Below are positions 50,426-59,563 of a stretch of DNA of 64,000 bases, in pieces. The notes under the pieces are model-generated. The model saw only the letters and a program-made list of their open reading frames with translations. It was not told the origin of the DNA and searched no databases. Both the position numbers and the translations under genes were made by a program. Source of the stretch: CAYNFP01 sp964396655 (lineage in GTDB: Bacteria > Bacillota_I > Bacilli_A > RF39 > UBA660). Every line of letters begins with the position of its first letter. The first letter of the stretch is position 1. The stretch is taken from NCBI GenBank assembly GCA_964396655.1, contig CAYNFP010000005.1, positions 62,001 through 126,000 on the forward strand. Direction: 5' to 3'.

Positions 50426-52801
50426 TTATTTCTTTTTAGCTTTTGATTTTGGTTTATTTTCATCAATATATTTTTTAATATTAGACAAATTAACAATTTT
50501 TTCAATTTCATTACTTTTAAATAATACTAATGTTGGAGCTTGTTTTACTCCGACTTTCATTGTTAATTCTGGATTTTCTTCTGCATTTACCCAATCAAAT
50601 TCTATATTTGCTTTAGTTAATAACTCTTTTGACATTTTGCAATTAGGGCAAGTGCTGGTACCAAACAATACTATTTTATTTTTAAATTTATCCAAACTTG
50701 GTTCTTCACATGGCTCTGGTTTCATTTCTGAATTATCTAAATCATAAACTTTTCTCATTTTAAATTCTTGAGTTTTACCAGCATTCCAGTTTTTTACAGG
50801 TCTATAATATCCTGTAATTCTACTATAAATTTCTGCTTCTTTTCCACATTTTGGACAAGTTTTATGTTCTCCAGCCAAATATCCATGTTCACTGCAAACA
50901 GAATATGTAGGAGATAAAGTATAGTATGGTAATTTATAGTTTTCAGCTATTTTCTTAACTAATTTAGCAGCTGCTTTCCAATCTTTTAATCTTTCTCCCA
51001 GAAAAGCATGAAATACAGTTCCTGAAGTGTATAAAGTTTGTAATCCATCTTGAATATCAAGAGCTTCAAATATATCTTCAGTAAAGCCTACAGGTAAATG
51101 AGAACTATTTGTATAATATGGTGTCTCATCTTCTGAAGAAGCTGTAATAATATCTGGATATTTATTTTTATCATGTTTTGCAAGTCTATATGAAGTTGAT
51201 TCTGCTGGAGTTGCTTCTAGATTATATAAATCTCCATATTCTTCTTGATAATCTGATAATTTATCTCTCATAAAGTTTAAAACTTCTTTAGTAAATTCTT
51301 GTGATTCTTTATTTGTTAAATCTTTTCTTAACCATTTAGCATTTAAACAAGCTTCATTCATTCCAATAAGACCTATTGTTGAAAAATGGTTTTTAAAACT
51401 TCCTAAATAACGTTTTGTATATGGATATAATCCTTCTTCTAATAATTTGGTTATAACATTTCTTTTTACTTTTAAACTTCTTGCTGCGATTCCCAATACT
51501 TTTTCTAAGCGCAGATAAAAATCTTTTTCATCTTTTGCTAGATATCCTATTCTTGGCATATTTATTGTAACTACGCCTATAGAGCCAGTTGATTCTCCAC
51601 TACCAAAGAAACCACCAGATTTTTTTCTTAATTCTCTTAAATCAAGTCTTAATCTGCAGCACATACTTCTAACATCACTTGGTTCCATATCACTGTTTAT
51701 ATAATTTGAAAAGTATGGTGTTCCATATTTTGCTGTCATCTCAAATAACATTTTATTATTTTCAGTTTCAGACCAATCAAAAGCTTTTGTAATTGAATAT
51801 GTAGGAATTGGGTATTGAAATCCTCTTCCATTAGCATCTCCTTCAATCATTACTTCAATAAATGCTTTGTTAACCATATCCATTTCTTTTTGACAATCTT
51901 TATATTTGAAATCCATTTCTTTTCCACCAACTAAAGCATTTAATTCTGCTAAGTCATTTGGAACAACCCAATCAAGAGTTATATTAGTAAATGGCGCTTG
52001 TGTTCCCCATCTGCTTGGTGTATTAACTCCATAAACAAATGATTGAATACATTGTTTAACTTCTTTATATGATAAATTATCAACTTTTACAAAAGGCGCT
52101 AAATAGGTATCAAATGAACTAAATGCTTGTGCTCCAGCCCATTCATTTTGTAATATACCTAAAAAATTTACCATTTGATTACATAATGTAGATAAGTGTT
52201 TTGGAGGTGATGAAGTTATTTTTCCTTGTATTCCTCCAAGTCCTTCCATAATTAATTGTTTTAATGACCATCCAGCACAATAACCAGTTAGCATTGATAA
52301 ATCGTGCAAATGAAGATCTGCGTTTTTATGAGCATTTTCTATTTCTTCATCATATACTTCACTTAACCAATAATTAGCTGTTATTGCTCCTGAATTACTT
52401 AATATTAAACCTCCAACTGAATAAGTTACAGTTGAATTTTCTTTAACTCTCCAGTCAGTTACATTAACATAACTGTTTACTACATCCTTATAATCTAATA
52501 CAGTTGATTTAATATTACGCATTTTTTCATGAAGTTTTCTATATAGAATATAAGCTTTTGCTACTTCAGTATATCCTGATTTAGATAAAACTTCTTCAAC
52601 GCTATCTTGAATAGCTTCGACATCTATTATATTCTCTTTTATTTTAGCATTAAAATCAGCGGTTACCTTTAATGCTAAAAAATCAATTATCTCATCTGTA
52701 TAATTTGTATCTTCTGCTTCAAAAGCTCTTTTTATTACCTCACTAATCTTATTTAAGTCAAAACTTACTATTTTTCCATCTCTTTTTCTTACTTTATACA
52801 T
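50426..52801 (-). CDS. nrdD: Class III anaerobic ribonucleotide reductase with fused glutaredoxin domain
   Basis: It makes deoxyribonucleotides without oxygen using a glycyl radical. In this 791-residue protein an N-terminal ATP-cone (YKVRKRDGKIVSFDLNKI) is followed by the catalytic barrel (DLHLHDLSMLTGYCAGWS, EWAGAQAFSSFDTYLAP, SMCCRLRLDLRELRKKSGG). The zinc site is CSEHGYLAGEHKTCPKCG, and the glycyl-radical loop RITGYYRPVKNW has Gly664. From about 706 a glutaredoxin-like domain is fused (IVLFGTSTCPNCKMSKELL, CPNC 718-721, cis-Pro in QAPTLVLF). Formate-dependent NrdDs lack this fusion, so a redoxin-dependent type is likely. Thioredoxin reductase follows directly. Confidence 0.95.
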   Translation of the reverse strand: MYKVRKRDGKIVSFDLNKISEVIKRAFEAEDTNYTDEIIDFLALKVTADFNAKIKENIIDVEAIQDSVEEVLSKSGYTEVAKAYILYRKLHEKMRNIKSTVLDYKDVVNSYVNVTDWRVKENSTVTYSVGGLILSNSGAITANYWLSEVYDEEIENAHKNADLHLHDLSMLTGYCAGWSLKQLIMEGLGGIQGKITSSPPKHLSTLCNQMVNFLGILQNEWAGAQAFSSFDTYLAPFVKVDNLSYKEVKQCIQSFVYGVNTPSRWGTQAPFTNITLDWVVPNDLAELNALVGGKEMDFKYKDCQKEMDMVNKAFIEVMIEGDANGRGFQYPIPTYSITKAFDWSETENNKMLFEMTAKYGTPYFSNYINSDMEPSDVRSMCCRLRLDLRELRKKSGGFFGSGESTGSIGVVTINMPRIGYLAKDEKDFYLRLEKVLGIAARSLKVKRNVITKLLEEGLYPYTKRYLGSFKNHFSTIGLIGMNEACLNAKWLRKDLTNKESQEFTKEVLNFMRDKLSDYQEEYGDLYNLEATPAESTSYRLAKHDKNKYPDIITASSEDETPYYTNSSHLPVGFTEDIFEALDIQDGLQTLYTSGTVFHAFLGERLKDWKAAAKLVKKIAENYKLPYYTLSPTYSVCSEHGYLAGEHKTCPKCGKEAEIYSRITGYYRPVKNWNAGKTQEFKMRKVYDLDNSEMKPEPCEEPSLDKFKNKIVLFGTSTCPNCKMSKELLTKANIEFDWVNAEENPELTMKVGVKQAPTLVLFKSNEIEKIVNLSNIKKYIDENKPKSKAKKK

Positions 52802-52826
52802 ACTTCTTCCTCCTTTTATTTTGAAG

Positions 52827-53513
52827 CTATATATCTCTAAACATAATGTTTGGATAAATATTTATTAATTTTTTTTTCATGTCTTTTAATTCTTCTAAAC
52901 TAAATCCATGAAGATCTTTATTTAAAACTCCTTCACTATTTACAAAGTTCTGCAAATAATATTTAGAGTTTTTCTTTAATATTTTACATATATTTTCTAT
53001 ATCATTTATATTATGAAACTCTTTAACCAAGGTTGTCCTAAATTCGTAATCTATTTTACTTTTATTTATTATATCTATACTTTTTTTAATATTATCAATG
53101 TTAACCTTTTTTCCTGAAGTAATTTCATATTTATCAAAAGTGTTTTTTATATCCATCGCTACATAATCAATTAATTTTTTATCTAAAAGCTCTTTTAATA
53201 ATTCTGGATTACTTCCATTAGTATCTATTTTAACTTTATACCCATAACTTTTTATCCTTTGAATAAAAGTCCCTATATCTTTTTGTAATAAAGGTTCACC
53301 ACCAGTTATACAAACTCCTTCTAATATGCCAACTCTTTTTTCTAAATAATCAAATATCTCTTTTTCACTTATTAAACTTTCTTTTGATTTATTTATTAAT
53401 GATGAATTATGACAAAATGGACAATTTAAATTACATCCTTGGGTAAAAATTATACACGCTATTTTATCTGGATAATCAAGCAATGTTGTTTTTTGGAAAC
53501 CACCAATAATCAT
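52827..53513 (-). CDS. nrdG: Anaerobic ribonucleotide reductase activase (radical SAM)
   Basis: It installs the glycyl radical on NrdD using S-adenosylmethionine and a 4Fe-4S cluster. The start is ATG 53513, one base after the upstream stop; the longer TTG start at 53531 would overlap the upstream gene. It has 228 residues. The cluster motif CNLNCPFCHN is near residue 26, followed by the GGEPLLQ motif. It lies between an NrdD-like gene upstream and nrdD downstream, so it could act on one or both, but only the latter has a glycyl-radical loop. Confidence 0.93.
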   Translation of the reverse strand: MIIGGFQKTTLLDYPDKIACIIFTQGCNLNCPFCHNSSLINKSKESLISEKEIFDYLEKRVGILEGVCITGGEPLLQKDIGTFIQRIKSYGYKVKIDTNGSNPELLKELLDKKLIDYVAMDIKNTFDKYEITSGKKVNIDNIKKSIDIINKSKIDYEFRTTLVKEFHNINDIENICKILKKNSKYYLQNFVNSEGVLNKDLHGFSLEELKDMKKKLINIYPNIMFRDI

Positions 53514-53514
53514 A

Positions 53515-55521
53515 TCATTCCTGCTTCCCAATTTTTATTTTCATAAATCCTATGTCATTATCCAACATCATATTTATTATTTCTAATATTTTTTTATTAC
53601 TATAATTCTTAGGGATATTTATAACTTCATAATATCCTCCATTTGAATACTTTTGAATCTTACTTTCATATTTTAATCTATCAATAAAATCTATTTTTAA
53701 GTTATTAAATATTTTGTAAAATGGAGTATATTCGGTTTCTTTAATTACATTTCCATAAATTGAAGAATCAATAGATTCAAAATATTTTAATATATTAGGT
53801 TCATAAGTTTCAAATATCATAAAGTTTAGTTTAAATTCTTGTGAAAAACTATCGCATTTTTCTTTTAAATATTTTAATATATCTATTCCTATCTTTAAAT
53901 CATCTAAAGTAATTGTTTCGTAATTTTTATTACTAAGTATATAAACACATTCTTTTAATCCTGCATAACCTATATTTAAAGTACCATTTCTTATTATTTT
54001 TCTAATCTTTTGATTCTCTTCTAATTTATCATTTTCAATTAAAACATTACTATTAAATAAATATTTAAAATCATTTTTAGATTTTCCACATATATATTCA
54101 AAAGTTTGTAAAAGTTCATTTTTAGCAAGATCTAAATAAATATCTAATTCTTTATAAAAATCTTTTATATTACCACTTTTTAAAGCTATTCTAACAAGAT
54201 TAATTGATGTTTTTGCAACCGTTATTCTTCCTGTTGATGTTTGATTTTTTTCAAGTATATTTTCCAGTATTCTTTCCCCATTTGAGAAATACTCAACTTC
54301 TGTTTTATAATTATTTTTTATTAAATATTTTTTATTAAAACTTGCATTAATATTAGAAAAAACAATATTCTTATTTAGCAATATTAATTTAGCAATATTT
54401 TCTAACAATAAATTATTTTTATTTACTCCTATTTTATATACTGTAGTAATATTTTCTAGCCTTTCCAATCTTTCTATAACTTTAAAATAAATTTCATTTA
54501 TTAGTTTACCTTCTTTTGATTCATTTGTGCCAAGACTTAATGAATAATTATAATCTGGATTTAATTTAAAATCACAAGAATTTAAGCATTTAATAAATTT
54601 ACTTAATTTAGATTCTAATCTCTTTTTTAATTCTAATAATGAAACATTATAAGCATTCTCAAATATAATTTTTACTCTGTTATTATGAATATAATTATTA
54701 AAAATATTAGATATAAAAAATATAGTAGTTAATTTATCAATAATGTTGTTAATTGGATTTAAATTAATATACTTATTAAATCCTTCTAATTCAAAAAATG
54801 AAGATAAATTTCTTTTAAATATTTTCTTAAATTCATATATAATCCAAGGCTCTAAAATAAAATCAAATGACGTAATTGAATGTTCTCCATGCTGTTCCTT
54901 TTTAACATTTAATAATATATTTGTAATTTTTTCAAAAAAGTTTTCATAATCGTTTATATTTGAAAAATCTAAATGAGTTGATGAAGTTGTACCAAATATA
55001 TAATAATTTAAATCATGTATATAAATATTTCCCTCATCATGAGCTCTGATATATTTTGAATCAATTAAATATGATTTTGCATATTCTTCAGATATTGTTT
55101 TACTAAAATTCATTATTAAACCAATAGGATTCTTATTTTCATTTTGAATTAAAAGTGATAATTTTTCAGAAGCTTTTATAAATTTATGTTGTTGTTTTCT
55201 TTCTAATACTTCTCTAAAAGCTTTTCTTTTTATTCTATAACTGTTAAATGATTCATAAACTTCAATATGCTTTTCTTCTTTTAAAATATTTTCAATTATA
55301 TCCTGAATATCTTCAACATTTATTGTTTTTCTATCTATATAATTATTCCCAATATAATTTAAAACTTTATTATATGTTTTATTTATAGCGTCTTCATCTG
55401 AATCAAAATATACACTATCATATGCTTTTTTTATTGCAACAGCAATTTTAGGCCCATTAAAAGGAACTCTTTGACCACTTCTTTTTACAACAGTTAATTC
55501 ATTAAACACATTATTTTCCAT
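53515..55521 (-). CDS. NrdD-like protein lacking zinc site and glycyl-radical domain
   Basis: This 668-residue protein has an N-terminal ATP-cone (VVKRSGQRVPFNGPKIAVAI, about 10-100) and an NrdD-type barrel: IRAHDEGNIYIHDLNYY, KEQHGEHSITSFDFIL in place of the usual 'QHGGQSiPaFD', RITVAKTSINLVRIALKSG and NGTLNIGYAGLKECV. The chain ends at NMMLDNDIGFMKIKIGKQE, exactly where active NrdD continues into the CxxC zinc site and RxxGY radical loop. It cannot form the usual glycyl radical. It may be a regulatory or decayed paralogue. It is the first gene of the nrd group. Confidence 0.8.
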   Translation of the reverse strand: MENNVFNELTVVKRSGQRVPFNGPKIAVAIKKAYDSVYFDSDEDAINKTYNKVLNYIGNNYIDRKTINVEDIQDIIENILKEEKHIEVYESFNSYRIKRKAFREVLERKQQHKFIKASEKLSLLIQNENKNPIGLIMNFSKTISEEYAKSYLIDSKYIRAHDEGNIYIHDLNYYIFGTTSSTHLDFSNINDYENFFEKITNILLNVKKEQHGEHSITSFDFILEPWIIYEFKKIFKRNLSSFFELEGFNKYINLNPINNIIDKLTTIFFISNIFNNYIHNNRVKIIFENAYNVSLLELKKRLESKLSKFIKCLNSCDFKLNPDYNYSLSLGTNESKEGKLINEIYFKVIERLERLENITTVYKIGVNKNNLLLENIAKLILLNKNIVFSNINASFNKKYLIKNNYKTEVEYFSNGERILENILEKNQTSTGRITVAKTSINLVRIALKSGNIKDFYKELDIYLDLAKNELLQTFEYICGKSKNDFKYLFNSNVLIENDKLEENQKIRKIIRNGTLNIGYAGLKECVYILSNKNYETITLDDLKIGIDILKYLKEKCDSFSQEFKLNFMIFETYEPNILKYFESIDSSIYGNVIKETEYTPFYKIFNNLKIDFIDRLKYESKIQKYSNGGYYEVINIPKNYSNKKILEIINMMLDNDIGFMKIKIGKQE

Positions 55522-55662
55522 ATTAATTTCTCCACTCGTGCTATCCTTAACTTAATTATATATTGGGGCATAAAAAAAAGCAATGTTTTTTTTCTTGTTT
55601 TTTTATTATTTTAAAAAGTTTACATTTTTTAAAATATTATTTTTTTTCAAAAAAAACATTTG

Positions 55663-57276
55663 CTATTTTGTCTTCTTTGTGGTAATACTGGCTTTTATAA
55701 ATGAATCGAATAAAGGATGGGGTTTTGTAGGCCTGCTTTTAAATTCGGGATGAAATTGACAAGCTATAAAGTGTTTGTGTTCTGGAATTTCTATTATCTC
55801 TATTAAATTAGATTTTTCATTAACTCCCGAAAAAATCATTCCCTTCTCTTCTAATAATTCTTTGTATTTATTATTGAATTCATATCTATGTCTATGTCTT
55901 TCATAAATTATTTCTTGACCATAATCTTTATAAGCTAAAGTTCCTTTTTTTAATTTACATTCGTAATTTCCAAGCCTTAAAGTTCCTCCCATATTTATAA
56001 TAGACTTTTGATCAGCCATTAAATCTATTATAGGATTTTTACATAAAGAGTCAAATTCGGTTGAATTGACATCTTCTAGATTGCAAACATTTCTTGCAAA
56101 CTCTATAACAGCAAGTTGCATTCCTAAACACAACCCTAAATAAGGAATATTGTTCTCTCTAGCATATTTTATTGCTCTTATTTTTCCTTCAATTCCTCTT
56201 GCTCCGAATCCTCCAGGGACTAATATTCCTTTTGAATTTTTAAATATTTTTTTAAGATCAATCTTAGGATTTTCTAATTTTTCTGAATCAATCCAATTAA
56301 TATTTATTTTAGTATTATATTTATATCCGGCATGATATAAAGCTTCTTTTACAGAAAGATATGCATCGTGAAGTTCAACATATTTGCCCACCAAAGCAAT
56401 TTCAATTTCATTATTTAAATTATCAACTGTTTTTATCAAATCTTTCCAATAATTAATTTTAGCTTTTCTAACAGGCAATTTAAATTGCAATAAAATCCTT
56501 TCGTCAATTTTTTGATTATAAAAATTTATTGGTATTTGATATATGTTATTAACATCTACAGCATCCACTATATTTTCAACAGGAATTGAACAGAACAAAG
56601 ATAATTTTTCTTTAATAGATTTAGAAGTCGAAAAAGGCGCTCTACATACTAATCCATCTGGCCTAATTCCCATATTTCTTAAATCCTTAATGCTGTTTTG
56701 TGTTGGTTTTGTTTTTAATTCATTAGAGCCGTAAATATAAGGAACCAATGTAGTATGAATAAAAAATGTATTCTCTCTTCCTTGTTCGTATTGTATTTGT
56801 CTTAATGCTTCAATAAAAGCCTCTGATTCGATATCGCCAACAGTTCCGCCAATTTCAGTAATTACTATATCAGCTACAGAAGATTTTCCGGCCTCATATA
56901 CTTTATTTTTTATCTCATTAGTAATATGAGGAATCATTTGTACTGTGGCTCCCAAAAAATCTCCTTTTCTTTCTTTTTCAATAACAGAAGCAAAGATTCT
57001 ACCACTTGTTATATTTGAAGTATAATTTAATTCTTCATCAATAAACCTTTCATAATGGCCTAAATCCAAATCAGTCTCACATCCATCATAGGTTACAAAA
57101 ACTTCTCCATGTTGAATTGGATTCATTGTTCCTGGATCCACATTAATATAAGGGTCAAACTTTTGCATAAAAACTTTATAACCTCTAGATTTTAGCAGTA
57201 ACGCTACAGAAGATGCTGTAATACCTTTACCTAACCCTGAAACAACTCCCCCAGTAACAAAAACATATTTTGTCAT
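55663..57276 (-). CDS. pyrG: CTP synthase
   Basis: It aminates UTP to CTP with glutamine and ATP. The 537-residue protein has a synthetase domain starting YVFVTGGVVSGLGKGITASS, with MQKFDPYINVDPGTMNP and EIGGTVGDIES. The class I glutaminase domain has LVPGGFGARGIEGKI, the nucleophile Cys in YLGLCLGMQLA and the late His/Glu in CQFHPEFKSRP. It is preceded by a promoter and a hairpin with a T7 tract that ends 4 bases before the ATG, fitting the attenuated pyrG leaders known in Gram-positives. Confidence 0.97.
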   Translation of the reverse strand: MTKYVFVTGGVVSGLGKGITASSVALLLKSRGYKVFMQKFDPYINVDPGTMNPIQHGEVFVTYDGCETDLDLGHYERFIDEELNYTSNITSGRIFASVIEKERKGDFLGATVQMIPHITNEIKNKVYEAGKSSVADIVITEIGGTVGDIESEAFIEALRQIQYEQGRENTFFIHTTLVPYIYGSNELKTKPTQNSIKDLRNMGIRPDGLVCRAPFSTSKSIKEKLSLFCSIPVENIVDAVDVNNIYQIPINFYNQKIDERILLQFKLPVRKAKINYWKDLIKTVDNLNNEIEIALVGKYVELHDAYLSVKEALYHAGYKYNTKININWIDSEKLENPKIDLKKIFKNSKGILVPGGFGARGIEGKIRAIKYARENNIPYLGLCLGMQLAVIEFARNVCNLEDVNSTEFDSLCKNPIIDLMADQKSIINMGGTLRLGNYECKLKKGTLAYKDYGQEIIYERHRHRYEFNNKYKELLEEKGMIFSGVNEKSNLIEIIEIPEHKHFIACQFHPEFKSRPTKPHPLFDSFIKASITTKKTK

Positions 57277-57280
57277 AAAT

Positions 57281-57317
57281 AAAAAAACACCTCACTCACG
57301 AGATGCCTAGCGGCTCT
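57281..57317 (-). promoter_or_regulatory. pyrG leader attenuator
   Basis: On the minus strand CATCTC-GTGAGT-GAGGTG is followed by T7 and then ATTT-ATG of pyrG, an intrinsic terminator placed directly before the gene. Upstream, AGAGCC-GCTA-GGC(A)TCT can form a competing stem that takes away part of the first terminator arm. GAGGTG in the terminator stem is also the only plausible ribosome binding site. CTP-dependent control, as in Bacillus pyrG, is likely but the exact mechanism is inferred. Confidence 0.7.
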
Positions 57318-57322
57318 ATTTC

Positions 57323-57351
57323 ATTATATATTTTTCAAAAAAAATAAACAA
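57323..57351 (-). promoter_or_regulatory. pyrG promoter
   Basis: On the minus strand a TTGTTT -35 box (57346-57351), a 17-base spacer and a perfect TATAAT -10 box (57323-57328) put the transcript start near 57316, right at the beginning of the leader hairpins. The -35 box lies in the terminator stem of the upstream gene. Confidence 0.75.
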
Positions 57352-57377
57352 TACTTTTTTAATAATATTGTTTATTT
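57343..57377 (-). terminator. Terminator of the small membrane protein gene
   Basis: AATAAACAATA and TATTGTTTATT arms are followed by T8 on the minus strand. It overlaps the stop of 57372-57815 and the -35 box of pyrG. Confidence 0.75.
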
Positions 57378-57815
57378 TTTGCTTCTTTGTCTTTTTGAGC
57401 CTGGTTCTTCAGAATCATCAACACAAATATAATTTTGATTATTTTTCAACATCTCTGCAAATGCGACTTCTTTTGCTTTAGAACCACTTTTCAAATAGAA
57501 ATTACCATTAATAAATATTAGTTCACCATCATTTTCGTTAAACCATTCTGATATTTCACGGTGAAAATATTCTCTCCAACTCAATAATTTTTTATATTCT
57601 TTTACACTATCATTATACTCTTTTATTGATGGAGATAATTCATTAATAATAGCTATAGAAAAACACCCAACAAAAGCTGCAAAAAACGGAACTAATATAA
57701 GTATTACTGATAAATTATTTATACCGCCCAATCTGCACCAAGCCAAATATTGTGAAAAATCACAACCTAATTCAGATATAACTTTTGAAATTTCTTCTGC
57801 TTTTTCTTTTGTCAT
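57372..57815 (-). CDS. Small protein with one membrane segment, unknown function
   Basis: In this 147-residue protein a short helical N-terminal part contains two Cys (LGCDFSQYLAWCRL), followed by a transmembrane segment (about 33-58) and a cytoplasmic-looking helical domain, with a basic tail (SKRQRSKK). No family is recognised. SD AAGGAGG precedes ATG 57815. Its terminator separates it from pyrG, and it is 75 bases from the pseudouridine synthase gene. Confidence 0.55.
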   Translation of the reverse strand: MTKEKAEEISKVISELGCDFSQYLAWCRLGGINNLSVILILVPFFAAFVGCFSIAIINELSPSIKEYNDSVKEYKKLLSWREYFHREISEWFNENDGELIFINGNFYLKSGSKAKEVAFAEMLKNNQNYICVDDSEEPGSKRQRSKK

Positions 57816-57889
57816 AAAACCCTCCTTAAATTATACCTTGTATTATAACAAAAATAATATTATATATCAATTAATATTTTAAATATAAA

Positions 57890-58540
57890 TTATTTAAATT
57901 TTTTCCATATTCCATAATTAGGCATTTTTAATTCAAATGTTAATAATTCTTTTGTAACAGGATGAAAAAAAGTTATTGAAGTTGCAAATAAAGCAATTTG
58001 TTCTCCAACTTTAGAATTAGGATTATATTTTATATCTCCATACAAAGGATATCCTCTGCTTGAGAATTGGATTCTAATTTGATGAGATCTTCCGGTCTCT
58101 AATTCTACTTTTATTAAAGAATAGTTATCTATCGTTTTTAATGCTTCATATTTTAAAGAAGAATATTTACCTTTTGGATCAACACTTACTTTGTTTAATT
58201 TTTCATCTTTTAGTATATAGTCCTCGAATTTTCCGTTATCTTTTGGTTTCCCTTCTACTATTATATGATATATTTTTTTAAACTCTTTATTTCTTATTTG
58301 TTCACTTAGTCTAGAAGCTGATTTACTTGTTTTTGCAAACACCATTAAACCACCAACAGGCCTATCCAATCTATGAACTAATCCCAAATAAACATTACCT
58401 GGTTTATTATATTTTTCTTTTATATAATCCTTTAACATTGTTAATAAGTCTAAATCTTTAGAAGAGTCTTCTTGTACGGGTATATTAATTGGTTTTTCTA
58501 CTACTAATAAATGATTATCTTCATAAATTATATTAATCAT
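57890..58540 (-). CDS. RluA-family pseudouridine synthase
   Basis: It isomerises uridine to pseudouridine in rRNA or tRNA. The 216-residue protein has the RluA-family catalytic motif GLVHRLDRPVGGLMVFAKT (Asp in HRLDR) and the late ETGRSHQIRIQF, SRGYPLYGD motifs. There is no N-terminal S4 domain, so it is a short form. The start overlaps the upstream methyltransferase stop by 4 bases, a coupled pair of RNA-modifying enzymes. Confidence 0.9.
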   Translation of the reverse strand: MINIIYEDNHLLVVEKPINIPVQEDSSKDLDLLTMLKDYIKEKYNKPGNVYLGLVHRLDRPVGGLMVFAKTSKSASRLSEQIRNKEFKKIYHIIVEGKPKDNGKFEDYILKDEKLNKVSVDPKGKYSSLKYEALKTIDNYSLIKVELETGRSHQIRIQFSSRGYPLYGDIKYNPNSKVGEQIALFATSITFFHPVTKELLTFELKMPNYGIWKKFK

Positions 58541-59403
58541 TTACATTCCCATCTTCCATAAATGCCACAAGGTAAAACCAAGTCATCTCTTTTAACAGGT
58601 AATCCTATTTCACCGGATTCAACTATACCATATGGATATTTTTTTAATATAGTTGTTTTTAATATATTATCTAAAACCGAACTTGATATTCCGGTTGTAT
58701 ATGAATTTATTAAAAAGAATATTGGTTTATCACTAAGTATTTTTATAGAGGCCTCTATTAATGTATATAAATTTTTATCAAATTTCCACATTTCACCATT
58801 AGGGCCCCTTCCATAACTTGGAGGATCCATTACAATACCGTCGTATTTAGCTCCTCTTCTTTCTTCTCTTTCAACAAACTTTAAACAATCATCAACTATA
58901 AATCTGATTTTATTATTTTCTAGTTTGCATAATTTCATATTTTCTTTTGCCCATTCGGTCATACCTTTTGATGCATCAACTTGAGTTACCTCCGCTCCAA
59001 CAGAAGAACAAGCCATTGTAGCCGCTCCTGTATAAGCAAATAAATTTAATACTTTTACAGATTTACCAGATTTTATTATCTTGTCCATCATAAAATCCCA
59101 ATTAATAGCTTGTTCTGGAAACAATCCAGTGTGTTTAAAATTAGTTGGAGTTACTTTAAATTTTAAATGTTTGTAATTAATAGTCCAAAATTCAGGAAGT
59201 TTTTTAAAAATTTTCCATTCTCCTCCGCCTTCTTTACTCCTATAATAATGTCCGTCAACATTTTCCCATTCTTTATAATTTGGAACATTCCACATGGCTT
59301 GAGGATCTGGTCTTCTAAGAATTATACCATTCCAGTTTTCCAGTTTTTCTCCGTTTCCGGCATCTAAACATTCATACTCTTTCCATCCCGAATTAACTTT
59401 CAT
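58537..59403 (-). CDS. SAM-dependent rRNA methyltransferase (RlmI/YwbD-like)
   Basis: The start is ATG 59403 (GGAGG eight bases upstream) rather than the in-frame GTG at 59418, giving 288 residues. The Rossmann methyltransferase core has VLNLFAYTGAATMACSSVGAEVTQVDAS (motif I) and IVMDPPSYGRGPNGEMW, the DPP-type catalytic motif of the Methyltrans_SAM/RlmI group that makes 5-methylcytosine in 23S rRNA. The N-terminal PUA domain of RlmI is not obvious here. It overlaps the downstream pseudouridine synthase gene by 4 bases. Confidence 0.82.
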   Translation of the reverse strand: MKVNSGWKEYECLDAGNGEKLENWNGIILRRPDPQAMWNVPNYKEWENVDGHYYRSKEGGGEWKIFKKLPEFWTINYKHLKFKVTPTNFKHTGLFPEQAINWDFMMDKIIKSGKSVKVLNLFAYTGAATMACSSVGAEVTQVDASKGMTEWAKENMKLCKLENNKIRFIVDDCLKFVEREERRGAKYDGIVMDPPSYGRGPNGEMWKFDKNLYTLIEASIKILSDKPIFFLINSYTTGISSSVLDNILKTTILKKYPYGIVESGEIGLPVKRDDLVLPCGIYGRWECK

Positions 59404-59528
59404 ATTTTGTTCCTCCACATTTTTACTTATATAATAAAATTATAATACACATAACATAAACTTTATATAGTCACGAACCTTTTTTACATAAACTTTTACA
59501 AATTTTGATATTATTTTTAATTTATGTA

Positions 59529-59557
59529 TTGACAATTAATATTATTTGTAGTATTTT
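59529..59557 (+). promoter_or_regulatory. Promoter-like element in the gene-poor stretch
   Basis: A perfect TTGACA (59529-59534), a 17-base spacer and TATTTT (59552-59557) face right into a region without any gene. Confidence 0.45.
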
Positions 59558-59563
59558 TAGATT

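Noticed and set aside
55522..55590. NrdR box upstream of the NrdD-like gene
   Set aside because: CCCAATATATAATT on the minus strand is only a loose, single match to the NrdR consensus, and NrdR boxes normally come in pairs.
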